Positions 34,526 to 46,299 of a stretch of 64,000 nt of DNA are shown in pieces. The stretch lies in NCBI GenBank assembly GCA_964017065.1, contig OZ024783.1, forward strand, positions 8,224,391-8,288,390, given 5' to 3'. Origin of the DNA: Haliclona indistincta (taxonomy: Eukaryota; Porifera; Demospongiae; Haplosclerida; Chalinidae). A model generated the notes under the pieces. That model ran no database searches, was not told the origin of the DNA, and saw nothing but the letters and a program-made list of their open reading frames with translations. The first letter of the stretch is position 1. Each line of letters begins with the position of its first letter. A program made the translations under genes and the position numbers.

Positions 34526-35460
34526 GTATATATGTTGTGCGCAAACTATGGATCGGGACAATCCATGGATTGCGCAGCCCAAAGTATGGATCCGTGCTTT
34601 GCGCAACAATTCATGGATTGTCTGCTCAATCCATGGATCGCGCAAACGAGGGACTCGAAGTATGGATCTCGGCCAAACCATTGATGCATGGACGCTCGTG
34701 AGAAGCGGAGGACTCTGGCTACAAAACCACTGACGTTCGTCACTGAAGCACCTCCGGCAGCAATGCTGTTCAACTTGATTGCCTATAGTATTCTAGCTAA
34801 TAAACATTTATACCTGAGGCAGCAAGGTTGAGATACATGAGATGAATAATTATGGTTGTATGAGTCTTTAGTTCAGGCTGTAATAGCTGGCAGAGCATTC
34901 AGTGATCACACTAGCAATAGAAGGCCTCATGTAGCATCTTCTATAGATATCCCGGAGTTCTTCTCAGTTCAATATCGCTAGTATCTACAGCCTACAATAT
35001 TAGCAGAGATAGTTCATTGCTTCTCTGAAGAGAACATCGTGTGCCAGACGAAAACACTGCATATTATTCAGTGGAAGACTGCCTGACTCTTCCTGCTCCA
35101 TGCTGTTTTCTTGGCTGATAAACACAATAACTTGAGTTCCTCAGTCCAACGGTCTGAGCTCTGCTGCACATGGGTAATCTAATAGGCGAAATCCACGAGA
35201 ATTCAGCCAGAAATTGCTCTCCTCAGTCTCACCGTTCGCCAGCCGAAAGATAAGCAACGATATCCTTTCCTTTCTCTCGACTGATCACCTTTCTTCTTTT
35301 GCACGAATGCTTGACACATGTGTGGTTGCGCAATCCATGGATTGCGCAAGTGCTGGGCAATCCATGGATTGCCCGCGCAAAGCAAGGATCCATACTTTGA
35401 GCTGCGCAATCCTTGGATTGTCCCGATCCTTGGTTTGCGCATAACATATATATATATATA
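34526..35460. mobile_element. foldback-type element with arms of CAATCCATGGATTG subrepeats
   Basis: The left arm (about 34526-34690) and right arm (about 35323-35460) are inverted copies. Read inward from each end they run atatgtt(g/a)tgcgcaaac, then 'ggatcgggacaatcca', then 'tggatcc'-type sequence. Each arm is built from several copies of the self-complementary 14-mer CAATCCATGGATTG and variants (left arm variants include TTCATGG, right arm CCTTGG). The 630 bp centre has no recognisable gene. Subrepeated inverted arms are characteristic of foldback transposons. The right end abuts an (AT)n run. Confidence 0.65.
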
Positions 35461-35640
35461 TACCTTGTAGTGTGTATATACATACCTTGCAGTGTGTATA
35501 AAATTATACATACCCACTACAGAAATGTTATTCTTTGTTGTACAAGTAACATACTCATACTGGTGTTACCAAGGCAACATGTCTGATGCAGCATATAAGG
35601 CAATGATTTGTCAGCTTCATATCATTCTTAAGAAGTGGCT

Positions 35641-36500
35641 ATGATGGAAACATTAGTCTGTCCATATCCTTTCGTTATCTTCTTCTTTGACACACTACTA
35701 GGATTGGTGCTTTACTGCTTGCTTACTCTAAGCAGTATAATACTCCCATGCTTTCTATGCTGCCAAGACACTGAACTAGGGGAATGGATTATCGGCTGTA
35801 CTGAAACCGTCGTGAAACACGTTTTTGACAAATTTCTGAAAAAACATCACAACAGAAATCGTAGAAGGATCTATATTGTACTAAACTACGAAGCCCCTGA
35901 GGCAGTTTACACAACTATACTATCTACTCTCCTGATTCAAATGGTCGCTGTTGCAGCTGTGCAATTTTGTGACGACTTTTTCATTGAGGAGTCTCATGGT
36001 TGCAGCACAAGAGGGTTAATCTGCTGCTACAATACAGATCTATGGTCTGGACAATATATAAACTGCTCCAACAACAACAACAACTACTCAGAAATCACCT
36101 GCTACAGGTTTGTGTCAAAGCTAGGCAATGCCACTGGATCTGCACTCGGTGTGGTAACAACCACTGCTCTGATCGTCTACCTCATCACTATAGTCCTGTT
36201 GAAAGTTTCCAATGGAAAAAGAGGATCAGAACGTCGAAAATGTTGCACTATAATTATACAAATCTCTGTAGCGTTATCGACATTTTTTTTACTGGCTTAT
36301 TTTGCGGGTTAAAATTTGCATCGTATTTTTCACATACAAAAAAGATTAATGCGATTTCTGAGATATTACCTACAGGCATTATAATATTCGTGTACATCAT
36401 CTTCTTTCCTTGGTACAAATTTAAAAAAGTAGATGATGATGACAATGACGACGATGAAGATGAAGATGCCGACAATGATGAACATGAATTAGCAGTGTAG
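35641..36500 (+). pseudogene. five-TM array family (CCY class), one frameshift at a T8 run
   Basis: Starts 'MMETLVCPYPFVIFFF' at the first ATG (a GTG six bases upstream is not a credible start). In frame are TM1, 'VVKHVFDKFLKKHH', 'YIVLNYEAP', TM2, 'CSTRGLICCYNTD', a shortened 'NCSNNNNNYSEITC' block, TM3 after 'GNATGSALGVVTTTAL', and the start of TM4. At the eight-T run in 36273-36280 the frame changes. The other frame supplies the last loop, TM5 'IIIFVYIIFFPWYKF' and a very acidic tail of Asp/Glu/Asn ending 'HELAV'. A single homopolymer break could be a sequencing error, in which case the gene is functional. Confidence 0.7.
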
Positions 36501-36889
36501 GTCTACACTCTCATCAATAACTATTGTGACAGTCTTCTTAGTACATTAGTCATTCAGTCCCGTCTGTAGTCATGATTTTGTATCACATTTATTCTTTACA
36601 TTTGTAACATGTTTATTGCAATTAAGTTGATTACTATTACTTTTCACAAATTCCTGATGATGTGTTGCAAAACAGAAAGTACAATAACTGTGAAATCATA
36701 CACTTGCATGCTTACATGAAAACATTTCCTGTGATAGGATACACATACATCCATCCTAGGCATTGTTGGCATTATAAATCAACTCATTGTGATGTTAAAA
36801 ACATGCTGACATGTCCTGCAAAGTTATTGTGGACAATATTTTCTATGTTCCCAGTTAGGCCGTGGTCAGTACAGTAATGTACAGTAATT
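36501..36889. other. intergenic, nothing recognised
   Basis: AT-rich 3' flank of the 35641 copy; no gene. Confidence 0.4.
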
Positions 36890-39208
36890 GGGGCGAGCCT
36901 GAGCGAGCCCCACATTGATTGGCACAGTGGCCCACGCGGCGGGGAATGTTTCAATCTATCTATCTATCTGTCACGGGGTAGCGTTTGTCCTTTTCAATGT
37001 TCCCGAGAAGTAGGAAACGCCCTTTTTAGCACGTGCGCACATTATACTACTTGGCGCTTGGTTTCACAGGCAAAACGCAAAGGGTCCCAATTCTGCTCAT
37101 ACGCCGAGATACTTTTGCACTCTAATAAACGCGCACCAAAACGGCAGCTAGGAAGCGTCAGTCTTCAAACGGCTAGGTCTTCGCTCGTATGATAATACTT
37201 GGCCTAAAACTATTTCTTACTCATAGGTCATGCACTCCTGCGTGTTATCATGTTCATCCGAGAGCAGTAGACGCAGTAATGTTTAAAATATAGTGCAAAA
37301 CATCTTGAAAGTACTAGTTTGCAAAACGGTGGCACGTTTTCGTTTTTACAGCGATAGGGCAAATTTAAGAACATCTACCACTAGGTCAGACATCCAGGAG
37401 CGTATTCTGAAGGTTTCACTCTTGTCGTACATAAACTACTCTCTTGAGAGGTATTTTTGTTGACCGTCATAATGACCATGTTAATTATACAATAATTTCA
37501 TTCTGATATATAGATAAAGTATAGCTGTGTCTGAAGTAGTTGTTTTTCCTGGGTAAATTGGAGTCCCACCATCCAGGAAGACCTTGTGGGCCATGTTTCT
37601 TGTGTAGTAAGATGCAGGGAAGATACTGTCACTTGAATACATTAGAAGAACAACATCAGGAGTTTTTTCAGCGCTACTCAACCATCCTAGGTGATAGCTG
37701 CATGTGCCGTGCGCATAGAATGGAGGCAGTGTTGCATATGAATGATGCTCACTATAATTTTTATTCCAAAGTGGAAAAGAAATCATTAATAGTGACGGGC
37801 CAGACCAACAGCTTGTCAGCCGTACACAAGGCATAGCCCTGATGCCATAACACCTAACTGAGCACACAGAATTTATTGCTACAGTGATGACAGATGATGT
37901 ATTGTGCAAAGCATGCTATGATAGGCATTTAACAATATTAAACTTTAATAGCATTAGCCATAGCGAATCTAAAGAAGCTTGGAGTACATGATGACAATCT
38001 GGAGCATGAAAGCAAAGGATGAGGTCACTAAACACCTTACCAAATCAGTTTTGAGTACTGTACTTTTTGTTGCAAAGAACTTGCAGCAATATAGAGCTGG
38101 AATGCATAAAAGGACCAATTATACACAACAATTGTACGCATAAAACAGTGGCACACTTTTGTTTTTACACACCTATACCGCAATGAACTACACCAAATTG
38201 TAGCTAAATGCCTGTTCTATAACACTACTAGGTTATATAGGGTGTCTGGTTTACCTCTGTGAAGTGAAGCGCCCTCAAAGCGCAAACCGACAATAGCAAA
38301 TAGTAGACAGGACTCAGTTGAGATCGCTGTATTTCATATCTACAACACGCTGTCATCATCGAGACTCCGCTAAACAATAACTATAACAGTTAGTAAGCAA
38401 TAGAACGCCAATTTAGCCAACAGTTCAGGAGACAACAGCTGTAACGGCCAAGTTTCCTAACACGACTAGCATTCCTCCATCTTCTCCAAGGCCGCGGGGC
38501 AACGCCTACTTCCGTTGCAAAACAAATCTAGTAAATTTGGACCCTTTGCGTTTCGCCTGTTCAAACAAGACAGAAGATACCTGGCATTCTAGCTGGCAAT
38601 GATGGAGATGACTCAGGAACGACAACAACAGAGATCAGAGACACCTGAAAAGCAACAACTTTTACACGACAAGGCCGCTACCAGAAAGCGACGACGAGAG
38701 GCAGAGTGAAGTCACCCGATCACCGGCGTGAAAGCGGACTACTGGAGCGACAAAGGGCCTGCCGGAGACGCCGGCGGAAATCAGTAGCTGCAACAGAGCA
38801 AACAGTAACTTAGGTACGTCTAATGAGCTCGTGTGTGATAGCAGTAGAGCCTGCAGTGAGTGAGGAGACCGAGGAACCCCGTACTCATCACATCTTCCAG
38901 GTACATTGTTCACATGACGCCTAGCCAGGAACACACTCAGCAAGAGATAGTTGGAGAAAGTGCACCATATCTGAACATAACCTAACTATTGGTTCTATTC
39001 AACATCAGCAAACACATTAGCGCTGTTAAATATTAACATTATAGCACAAAAATCTGTGGTGAAACTGGTGTTCACATAATACAGACTTATCTACTAAAAT
39101 ATGGACTCACCACATAACCTGGTGCAAATCAGGTGCAAATAATTATTATATGTTATACACAACTATACACTAACGAGGCTAAATTATATCAATGCTCAGG
39201 CTCGCCCC
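36890..39208. mobile_element. possible 2.3 kb TIR element without coding capacity
   Basis: GGGGCGAGCCTGAGC at 36890-36904 is perfectly inverted at 39194-39208. A second inverted pair is nested inside (around 37068-37089 and 38536-38559, containing 'aacgcaaagggtcc'). The interior has no ORF with a recognisable domain, and a similar 'gtggcac.tttt.gtttttaca' segment occurs twice (about 37330 and 38148). No clear target duplication was found at the outer ends, so the limits are uncertain. Confidence 0.4.
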
Positions 39209-39286
39209 TGCCATTCCATGAATGTACTAGTTACTCTACACACTGTATACCATCCCAGGAGAAGATCCAGGATAGTAGATAGAGGC

Positions 39287-39893
39287 TAACGAGAAAGGAG
39301 CGTCAAACTCCATTAGTCCCCATACAACCAGCATTTCGGACAAGTACTTGAGACTGTAGAGCAGCTTTCTCCTTATAAGGCAGCACTAGTTCCTCCCACA
39401 GTCAATACTGCTAATACAAGCCAAAAGCAACAGTTTACTTAGCACTATATCAATTTTGTAAAACTGAATCTATGTGAATCAATGCACATTCGCCCACAGA
39501 CGTACATTCAAGTGACTTGAAACTAGATTGGATGTGGGTGTGGTCTCAAACACATGACGTGTAGCTAGTACAGAGCTAAATAAGAAACCCCTGGTCCATA
39601 CTCGGGTGAGGAAAGACACAGTTAGACTAGCGATGGTACGTGAAAAGACCAGTTTTCTTGCTGTTTAGGGAGCTATTGTTTACATCACATGACGCGATCG
39701 ACACCAGCAAGTCCACCAGCAAGTGGACACACGGTAAGCAGATCAATGCACTTTGATCCGACCTTTAACTAACGCGCATTGAACTAGTCCTGTAGTGTGG
39801 ACGAGCCTCATAAAAGGAAAAAAACGATCGAACTTTTTCAAGTACTTGCTAGTTGTATGGGGACTATTAGAGTTTGATGCTCCTTTCTCGTTA
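39287..39893. mobile_element. ~610 bp TIR element (MITE)
   Basis: Sequence from 'taacgagaaaggagcgtcaa' through 'tagtccccatacaac' at the left (39287-39340) recurs as its complement at about 39840-39893, giving inverted repeats of over 50 bp with few differences. No ORF lies between. The target duplication is not resolved. Confidence 0.6.
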
Positions 39894-40030
39894 TGAGGTC
39901 TTGATAGAGGGGATAAGAAGCAGTATGCAAAGCGTGCAACGAAATTTTTGCTAAGAGTATGTGTTTTAGCACAATTTTCTTACATTTGCGATTGTCACTA
40001 TAGCCATGCTTGTTCTTCAATGAACAAGCA

Positions 40031-40088
40031 ATTACATACAGCACTCACTTTCACCTTTCAATAGGTGAAAGTGAGTGCTGTATGTAAT
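40031..40088. repeat. perfect hairpin, 26 bp arms, 6-base loop
   Basis: Bases 40031-40056 are exactly complementary to 40063-40088 around the loop 'ttcaat'. No coding frame is associated. Perfect pairing argues for recent origin or constraint. Confidence 0.85.
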
Positions 40089-40815
40089 AGTTAGACAGCA
40101 TATCAGAGGATCTACGTGGTTTAGAATCCCAAAAGCTGTTGTTATAATTAAAGCATCCGAACGTAGCAATGGTGCTATGGTAACAGTGTGAGAGCTTCTA
40201 CATCACATAGCTGATTTAGACAATAGCAACGGCAAACAGAAATGACACGAATCATGAGCAAGGACACACAAGTGCTATAAAAATTATTCAGTAGAACTCT
40301 GTGCACAAAACAGTAATCTGCGTTGCATGGCAGGATTCCGAATAGTCAGAGCTACACAACCTGATTGGTGGGCTGAAGTAGTAGTTGTACAGCCTATATA
40401 ATTTCTTTTATGAACACATGCTGGTGGACAATTCAGTGGTATGACAGAAAAAAATTCCCTTTATTGAAGCAACCAGTAGCCTCCTCCCCTGAATTCACCT
40501 TTGCGACCCTCTAAAGTATGTAAAACAGGAGCCTAGGAAGGAGCGTTCAACTGTGAATAACAAAATTAAAGTCAGCTGCTTACACTGGCAGTAATCATGG
40601 CTCTGGCTGAACGCTCGCTAGTTTTAGCTGGAGATGGGCAGGACGAAGCGTGGATGAATGGAAATAGCGAGCCACAACAAGAACAGCCCAAGTCCCAACA
40701 GTAGACTTTAAACTTCGATAATATTACTATAACGAATACGGCAGTTGAACGTTCCTTCGCCTTATACGCTCAAGGTAAAATTAATGTTAGAAAATGTTAG
40801 TCACAATCACCATAA
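40089..40815. other. intergenic, short inverted pair only
   Basis: No gene. 'ggagcgttcaactg' near 40541 and 'cagttgaacgttcc' near 40743 form a short inverted pair that may bound a ~230 bp element; too weak to call. Confidence 0.35.
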
Positions 40816-42046
40816 TTAGGGAGACACGGTAGTGTCTCCCTATGTAGGGTTGAACGAGAAAACAAGATGGCGGCTACATACAATGTATTAGCGTTCAAAC
40901 GCTGATATTTCGCCTGGTGATGAATTTTATACGTCCAAAGACACTTAAATCTGCTATCTGGCGTTGCCCCGTCTTACCGTAGCAAGGAGATCGCTCGAGA
41001 TTGTTACTAAAGTGACGAACCTGGAAACGGTGAAAATCGAGTTTCGTCATCTTCGTTTTCTTCTTTCTTTCTTCTTTCTTTCTTCTTTCTTTCTTCCACT
41101 CGCCTAGCACCTTTACGCGAGCAGTGCCGAGACCAAAACACCCACGAACAGTCGTGAAATTCTCCTGGCATGTGCCTTTTGAACTTAGTTTTTAGCGAAA
41201 CGGCGATATAAATTCCGCGATTTCTCGATCGTGATCCATTGTCAGCTAAGCGTTAGACGCCATTAGTGATTGCGCAATACGCACGTGACCAAGCTGTGGT
41301 TAGCGCACGTGACCAAGCACAAGCTTGAGTATCGCCACGCCGTATAGATCACGATTATTTGTCTGGAGTCTTCGAAGAACGGCAAGCTAGCAAGCGCAGA
41401 ATCACCATTCTGCCTTGCCAGATAATTATAACCGCCGTAAACAAGTGTGGGCGGGGCTCGTATGCACTGTATTCATGCATGCGTAGGCGAGCTGATATCT
41501 ACAGCATTAGAATTATTTTGCTACAAGTTTAAAATTGTTAATAATAAGGAAAAGCCATCAACAACAGGAAAACCGAACCAATGGTGGAAACAAAGATGGC
41601 ACAGTAATTGCATGATATTGAACTGTACTTCACTGAAAAAGAAAAAAGGACACAAACAAGAAAATAAAAAGATTTCTATCGAAATCAAAAGGATGTAGGG
41701 TTGTGAAATCTACCACTGGTCAACAATGTTAACTAACAAGGAACAAGCATGGAATGGTAACACGATTGACTTGCTAACAGACCATAGATCCCTACATCAG
41801 TGGCTGCTGTGGCCAGACTATAGCTAGTTAAGCTATTTACTGTTGACTGACACTTTGAATAGAATTCAGCTTGTGACAAAATATTGATCTTATGTACAGC
41901 CACTGATGTAGGGATCTATGGTCTGTTAGCAAGTCAATCGTGTTACCATTCCATGCTTGTTCCTTGTTAGTTAACATTGTTGACCAGTGGTAGATTTCAC
42001 AACCCTACATCCTTTTGATTTCGATAGAAATCTTTTTATTTTCTTT
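40816..42046. mobile_element. 1.2 kb hairpin-ended element, copy A
   Basis: Starts 'ttagggagacacggtag', where a short palindrome GGGAGACAC/GTGTCTCCC is embedded. It continues through a conserved non-coding body with a CTTT microsatellite (about 41058-41098), and ends in a ~390 bp hairpin whose arms (about 41657-41811 and 41897-42045) are complementary. Copy B at 42813-44036 has the same order. A truncated left end recurs at 47055-47190. The palindrome next to CTAA at the outer end recalls Helitron 3' ends, but no TC 5' end is seen, so the class is left open. Confidence 0.7.
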
Positions 42047-42119
42047 ACATTATGTGGTTAAGTGAAAGAACAGAAGCAGTAGGAAACAACTATTATTAAT
42101 GAGACAACAAATCAGTTAA

Positions 42120-44710
42120 TCATGTATCATCATGTTCATAAACAGACTCTTCAGAATCAGAATCATCTAATTTCTTTTTCTTGTGTCTATTCTCCTCGTT
42201 TACATAATCTTCAATACTTCTATCGTGTAGAGGTGACCTTTCGCTCCATTCAGGCACATTAACCAGAATAGCTGCAGCCATGTAGCAGGTTATTGTCGAA
42301 GGTGCATTACCATAGGAGGACGCTGTAATAGCTGGTACAAACTCTTTAAATTTCTGGCACCAGAGAATATTTTCGGCACTTTTTATATCCAATATCTTCA
42401 AAATATTCCTTCCAGGAATATGAGTCATATCCATTAATTTCCACGTCCGTATCCTCATAGTGGAACTGACACTGATACAAGCATTGCTTATCGTCTTCGT
42501 CAAAGTCAACAATGGACCTTACAGCCACATTGAGACCAAGTGAAGTAGCAGCTAACATCACCATACGATCAGATCCTTTTAGTAGAATCTTAGGGTCCTT
42601 TGATTTCTCAAAATTCTCAAAAACATATGAATGTTGACAGGCAAAACCAAGGACACCACCTTTACGTAGGAAATGTGGCTGACCTAGTGCTACCTTGAGA
42701 TTTTGGTAGAATGGAGTGGTAGTAACATTCAATGAAGGAACTCGATTAAGCTGGTCACAATGGTAGAGGTTGTAGGTTAAAGTCACACGATAGCCATTGG
42801 TAACTGGAAGTATTAGGGAGACACGGTAGTGTCTCCCTATGTAGGGATGAACGAGAAAACAAGATGGCGGCTACATACAATGTATTAGCGTTCAAGCGCT
42901 GATATTTCGCCTGGTGTTGAATTTTAGACGTCTTTAGACACTTAGATCTGCTCTCTGGCGTTGCCCCATCTTACAGTAGCAAGGAGATTGCTCGAAATTG
43001 TTACTAAAGTGACGAACCTGTAAACGGTGAAAATCGAGTTTCGTCATCTTCGTTTTCTTCTTTCTTTCTTCTTTCTTCAACTCGCCTAGCGCCTTTACGC
43101 GAGCAGTGTCGAGACCAAAACATCCACGAACAGTCGTGAAATTCTCCTGGCATGTGCCTTTTGAGCTTTGTTTTTAGCGTAACGGCGATCCAAGTTCCGC
43201 GATTTCTCGATCGTGATCCATTGTCAGCTTAGTGTTAGACGCCATTATTGTGATTGCGCAATACGCACGTGACCAATTAGCAATGGGTAGTGCACGTGAC
43301 CAAGCAGCTAAAGTATCGCTGCGCCGTGTGGATGATTGGATCACTATCACGGAGAACACACACCCGGCATTTGTCTGGAGTCTTCGAAGAACGGTAAGCT
43401 CGTGTAGGATCGCCATTCTGCACTTGCCAGATAGTTATAACCGCCGTGTAGATCTGCAAGTGTGGGCGGGGCTCGTATGCACTGCATACATGCGTAGGCG
43501 ACTAGGCAGACCTGATATATGATTTTAGCTACAAGTTTAAGAAAAGCCATCAACAACAGGAATACTAAACTAATGGTGGAAACAAAGACTTCTCCGTACA
43601 TGCATGATATTGAACTGCACTTCACTAAAAGGAAAAAAGGACACAAACAAGAAATTAAAAAGATTTCTATCGAAATCAAAAGGATGTAGTGATGAAGAAA
43701 TCTACCACTGGTTCACAATGTAAACCAACAAGGAACAAGCATAGAATGGTAACACGATTGACTTGCTAACAGACCATAGATCCCTACATCTGTGGCTGTA
43801 CATAAGATCAATATTTTGTCACAAGCTGAATTCTATTCAAAGTGTCTGTCAACAGTAAATAGCTTAACTAGCCATAGTCTGGCCACAGCAGCCACTGATG
43901 TAGGGATCTATGGTCTGTTAGCAAGTCAATCGTGTTACCATTCTATGCTTGTTCCTTGTTGGTTTACATTGTGAACCAGTGGTAGATTTCTTCATCACTA
44001 CATCCTTTTGATTTCGATAGAAATCTTTTTAATTTCTTTTTTGTGTTCCACATCACTGAAGAATGCTGCCCACTGAATGACAGGATCACTAGTTGGTGAG
44101 GACCAGTAACCTCTTGACCTTGGTGTCTAGTAACAAGTGATCCTCCAGTGAACTGTGAAGGTAAACACACAACCAGACTACCAAACATGTTACCTCCACG
44201 AGGAGTGTCAACATGAGCCTTGAAGCATCCAGTAGGACCACTGTACACATTCATTTTATACAACTCAGCTCGAATATTGAGAACATCTGGAACTAACGAC
44301 ACACGTACTTCTCCAATAATTCCACAGTCTGAAAGGTGAAATGAAGTAAAGAACTTTTCTGGCTCTAATGCATAAGCATCTCTGTAACTCTTGTCAGTAA
44401 CTGTTTCCTTTCCTTTTCCAAAACTGGCAACACTTGAGGATTCAATAAGCTTGAGAATATCAGCATCTTGCAAACCAGGAAAAGCAACAGTATTCCATTG
44501 TCCAACTTTGTTGAGATAAGTAACTTGTACTTCAGAAGGTGTTAGAATACTACCACCACAGGTAAATCGTTCAGCAGCTATCTCTCCCAAAGACTTCAAA
44601 ATCTGAGAATTGGCCATCTCCCCCAAAGATTGTACTTCAGCCATCTTCTGATTCACTATAGAAAACTCCTCAGCCATTTTCTGATTCACTATAGAAAACT
44701 CCTCAGCCAT
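42120..44710 (-). pseudogene. 2-oxoglutarate/Fe(II) dioxygenase-like gene, split by a transposon
   Basis: Two minus-strand parts. The first (44710-44040) has a tandem 'FSIVNQKMAEE' repeat, then 'LYKMNVYSGPTGCFKAHVDT' with the iron-binding H-x-D, 'GGNMFGSLVVCLPSQFTGG', and in a shifted frame 'QWAAFFSDVEH' with the likely distal His. The second (42810-42120) resumes at 'LPVTNGYRVTLTYNLY', carrying the likely 2-oxoglutarate-binding Arg, then 'GGVLGFACQHSY'. A frameshift near 42350-42390 precedes 'FKEFVPAITASSYGN' and an acidic C-terminus. Copy B of the hairpin element lies between the His and the Arg. There is also a one-base frameshift near 44100. This is a dead member of a P4H-like family seen in animals and fungi. 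Upstream exons were not resolved. Confidence 0.7.
42813..44036. mobile_element. 1.2 kb hairpin-ended element, copy B, inserted in an oxygenase gene
   Basis: Same structure as copy A: left palindrome, body, CTTT run (about 43057-43078), and a terminal hairpin with arms about 43647-43806 and 43875-44036. The loop of the hairpin (about 80 bases) is in the opposite orientation to that of copy A. The copy lies between the two halves of a 2-oxoglutarate oxygenase domain on the minus strand. Confidence 0.75.
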
Positions 44711-44873
44711 CTTCTGATTCACTATAGAAAACTCCTAATAACAGCACACCTCAATACTATTCTGCAACGTACCAGCTGATATTGTAAGTATAACCAGAGC
44801 ACTGAAGTTGCACACTTAAATAGAATATTGTAATACTGACTCAGCAATAGCACAATTTCATAATTATTATTGT

Positions 44874-45910
44874 CTAGTGCAGTGCTGTTGTGTTGTCTAT
44901 TGTTTGTGTATTGTGTGTCAGTGCTCCACTGTGCTGTTTCTTATTGCGCAATAGAGAGAAGGTGGTCACACAGCACAAACAGTTCATTGTAGTACCATAG
45001 GTGGAATCTCTCTTTTCAGCCAGCAGGGAGGCAAGGTTTTTATAGAAAACTGAAGCATGTCTACCCATGCCTCCAATAGCAGACAGAACCACAGGAACAA
45101 ATGAAGCTCTCTCAACCTCAAGCACTCTCTTCATACATTCTGCGTTTCTCATTTTCGTGCTTCTGGTATGTGGCAGTAATGGAAGAGGTCTTATTAGAGT
45201 CAGCATGTGAGTTAAAAACTCTGACATCAATGAAGGTCCTCTCAGCCCAGAATCCATTCACTGCAACATCGAGTCAAGCACGTTCAGTGCTCGCTTGCAG
45301 TGCTCGCAGTGCTTGAGTTAGCTGAAGCTCCAACCAAAGGGGAGATAAATGGAATGGGCTGGAGGTCTGGTTCTATCCTTACATCCCTACAGACTTCAGT
45401 GAGAAGACGGGCAGTAAGATCACGGATCTCGTTATGCTTAATAGATGGAAAACCACCCCTTGGGCATGAGAGGGCATGAGAGGGCATGACCAACAGAAAA
45501 AGTGTTACCACACACACAAGAGAGGGGAGTGTTCAACAGAGACCAACCATACCTCAAAGCAAGGGTGTCAAGGAAAGCTCTCCAATGTAAGCTGAATCCA
45601 AATTCTTCAATCGGTAGACAGGTCAGCCACATACAAGCTCCCTTTTCACTCGCTAGAGATATGTTCCTTAGCATCTCAACAGAGAGAGACTCCTTTAGAG
45701 TAGCAACTACAGCAGACATACAGGTTTTCTTCCTTGATTTCTCTTGTCGTTAGATGGACAACTGTTCATCAAGAATCGAACTGATGTACTTGGGAGCATG
45801 ACATACAAACTGGTCAGACAGATTTTCACAGCCAACTCATCTGTGCACCCTTGGAGATACATTCTACTCAAATCTATGAAGTCATCAGAGGTCTGTTCTG
45901 ATAAAAACAT
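44874..45910 (-). pseudogene. degenerate retroelement polyprotein C-terminus
   Basis: Minus-strand frames in order contain 'GACMWLTCLPIEEFGFSLHW' and 'LALRYGW', the Cys/His block 'CVCGNTFSVGHALSCP', 'GGFPSIKHNEIRDLTARLL', 'VCRDVRIEPDLQPI', then 'VERASFVPVVLSAIGGMGR' and 'FYKNLASLLAEK'. I recognise these as blocks that follow the reverse transcriptase in an invertebrate retroelement family. The blocks are in different frames. One break is an 11-base tandem duplication (gggcatgagag-type) near 45462-45490, right after 'HALSCP'. No RT core remains here. Confidence 0.65.
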
Positions 45911-46289
45911 ACACTCATGTGGTTTCTGGTTTACATGCTACATTGCTGGTAATAACAGCATGGCTGATCACAAACAATATTCATTGCTCTAGTCTAGTAC
46001 CTACAAAACACTGAGGATGTCTCTGGAATTCAACTTAGCTAGTTTAGTGTAGCACAATGGCAGCATTCTATTAAAACCTTAGTGTTATGGTCCTCCTCAA
46101 GTTCTTGCCAGCTATTATTGCTAAGTTAACAATTTCACAGCTAAAACATGCCTACCGGTGGTATGTCACGAATACACGAAGCAATCCCGAGGGCGTAGGC
46201 GAAGAGCCCTGTAGTGAGCACCTTATATGCACAGCTAGAACGTTAACGCTAGTGGGACTTTGAACGAGTAATAACAAAACAATTAGTGA
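45911..46289. other. intergenic, nothing recognised
   Basis: No gene; leads into a cluster of palindromic units. Confidence 0.4.
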
Positions 46290-46299
46290 ATGGCTCCTC

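Noticed and set aside
38662..38943. Minus-strand 93-codon open frame
   Set aside because: No start context, domain or homology to neighbours; lies within a repeat-rich non-coding element.
40816..44036. Firm Helitron call for elements A and B
   Set aside because: Only one end fits; no TC 5' terminus and no Rep/helicase sequence.
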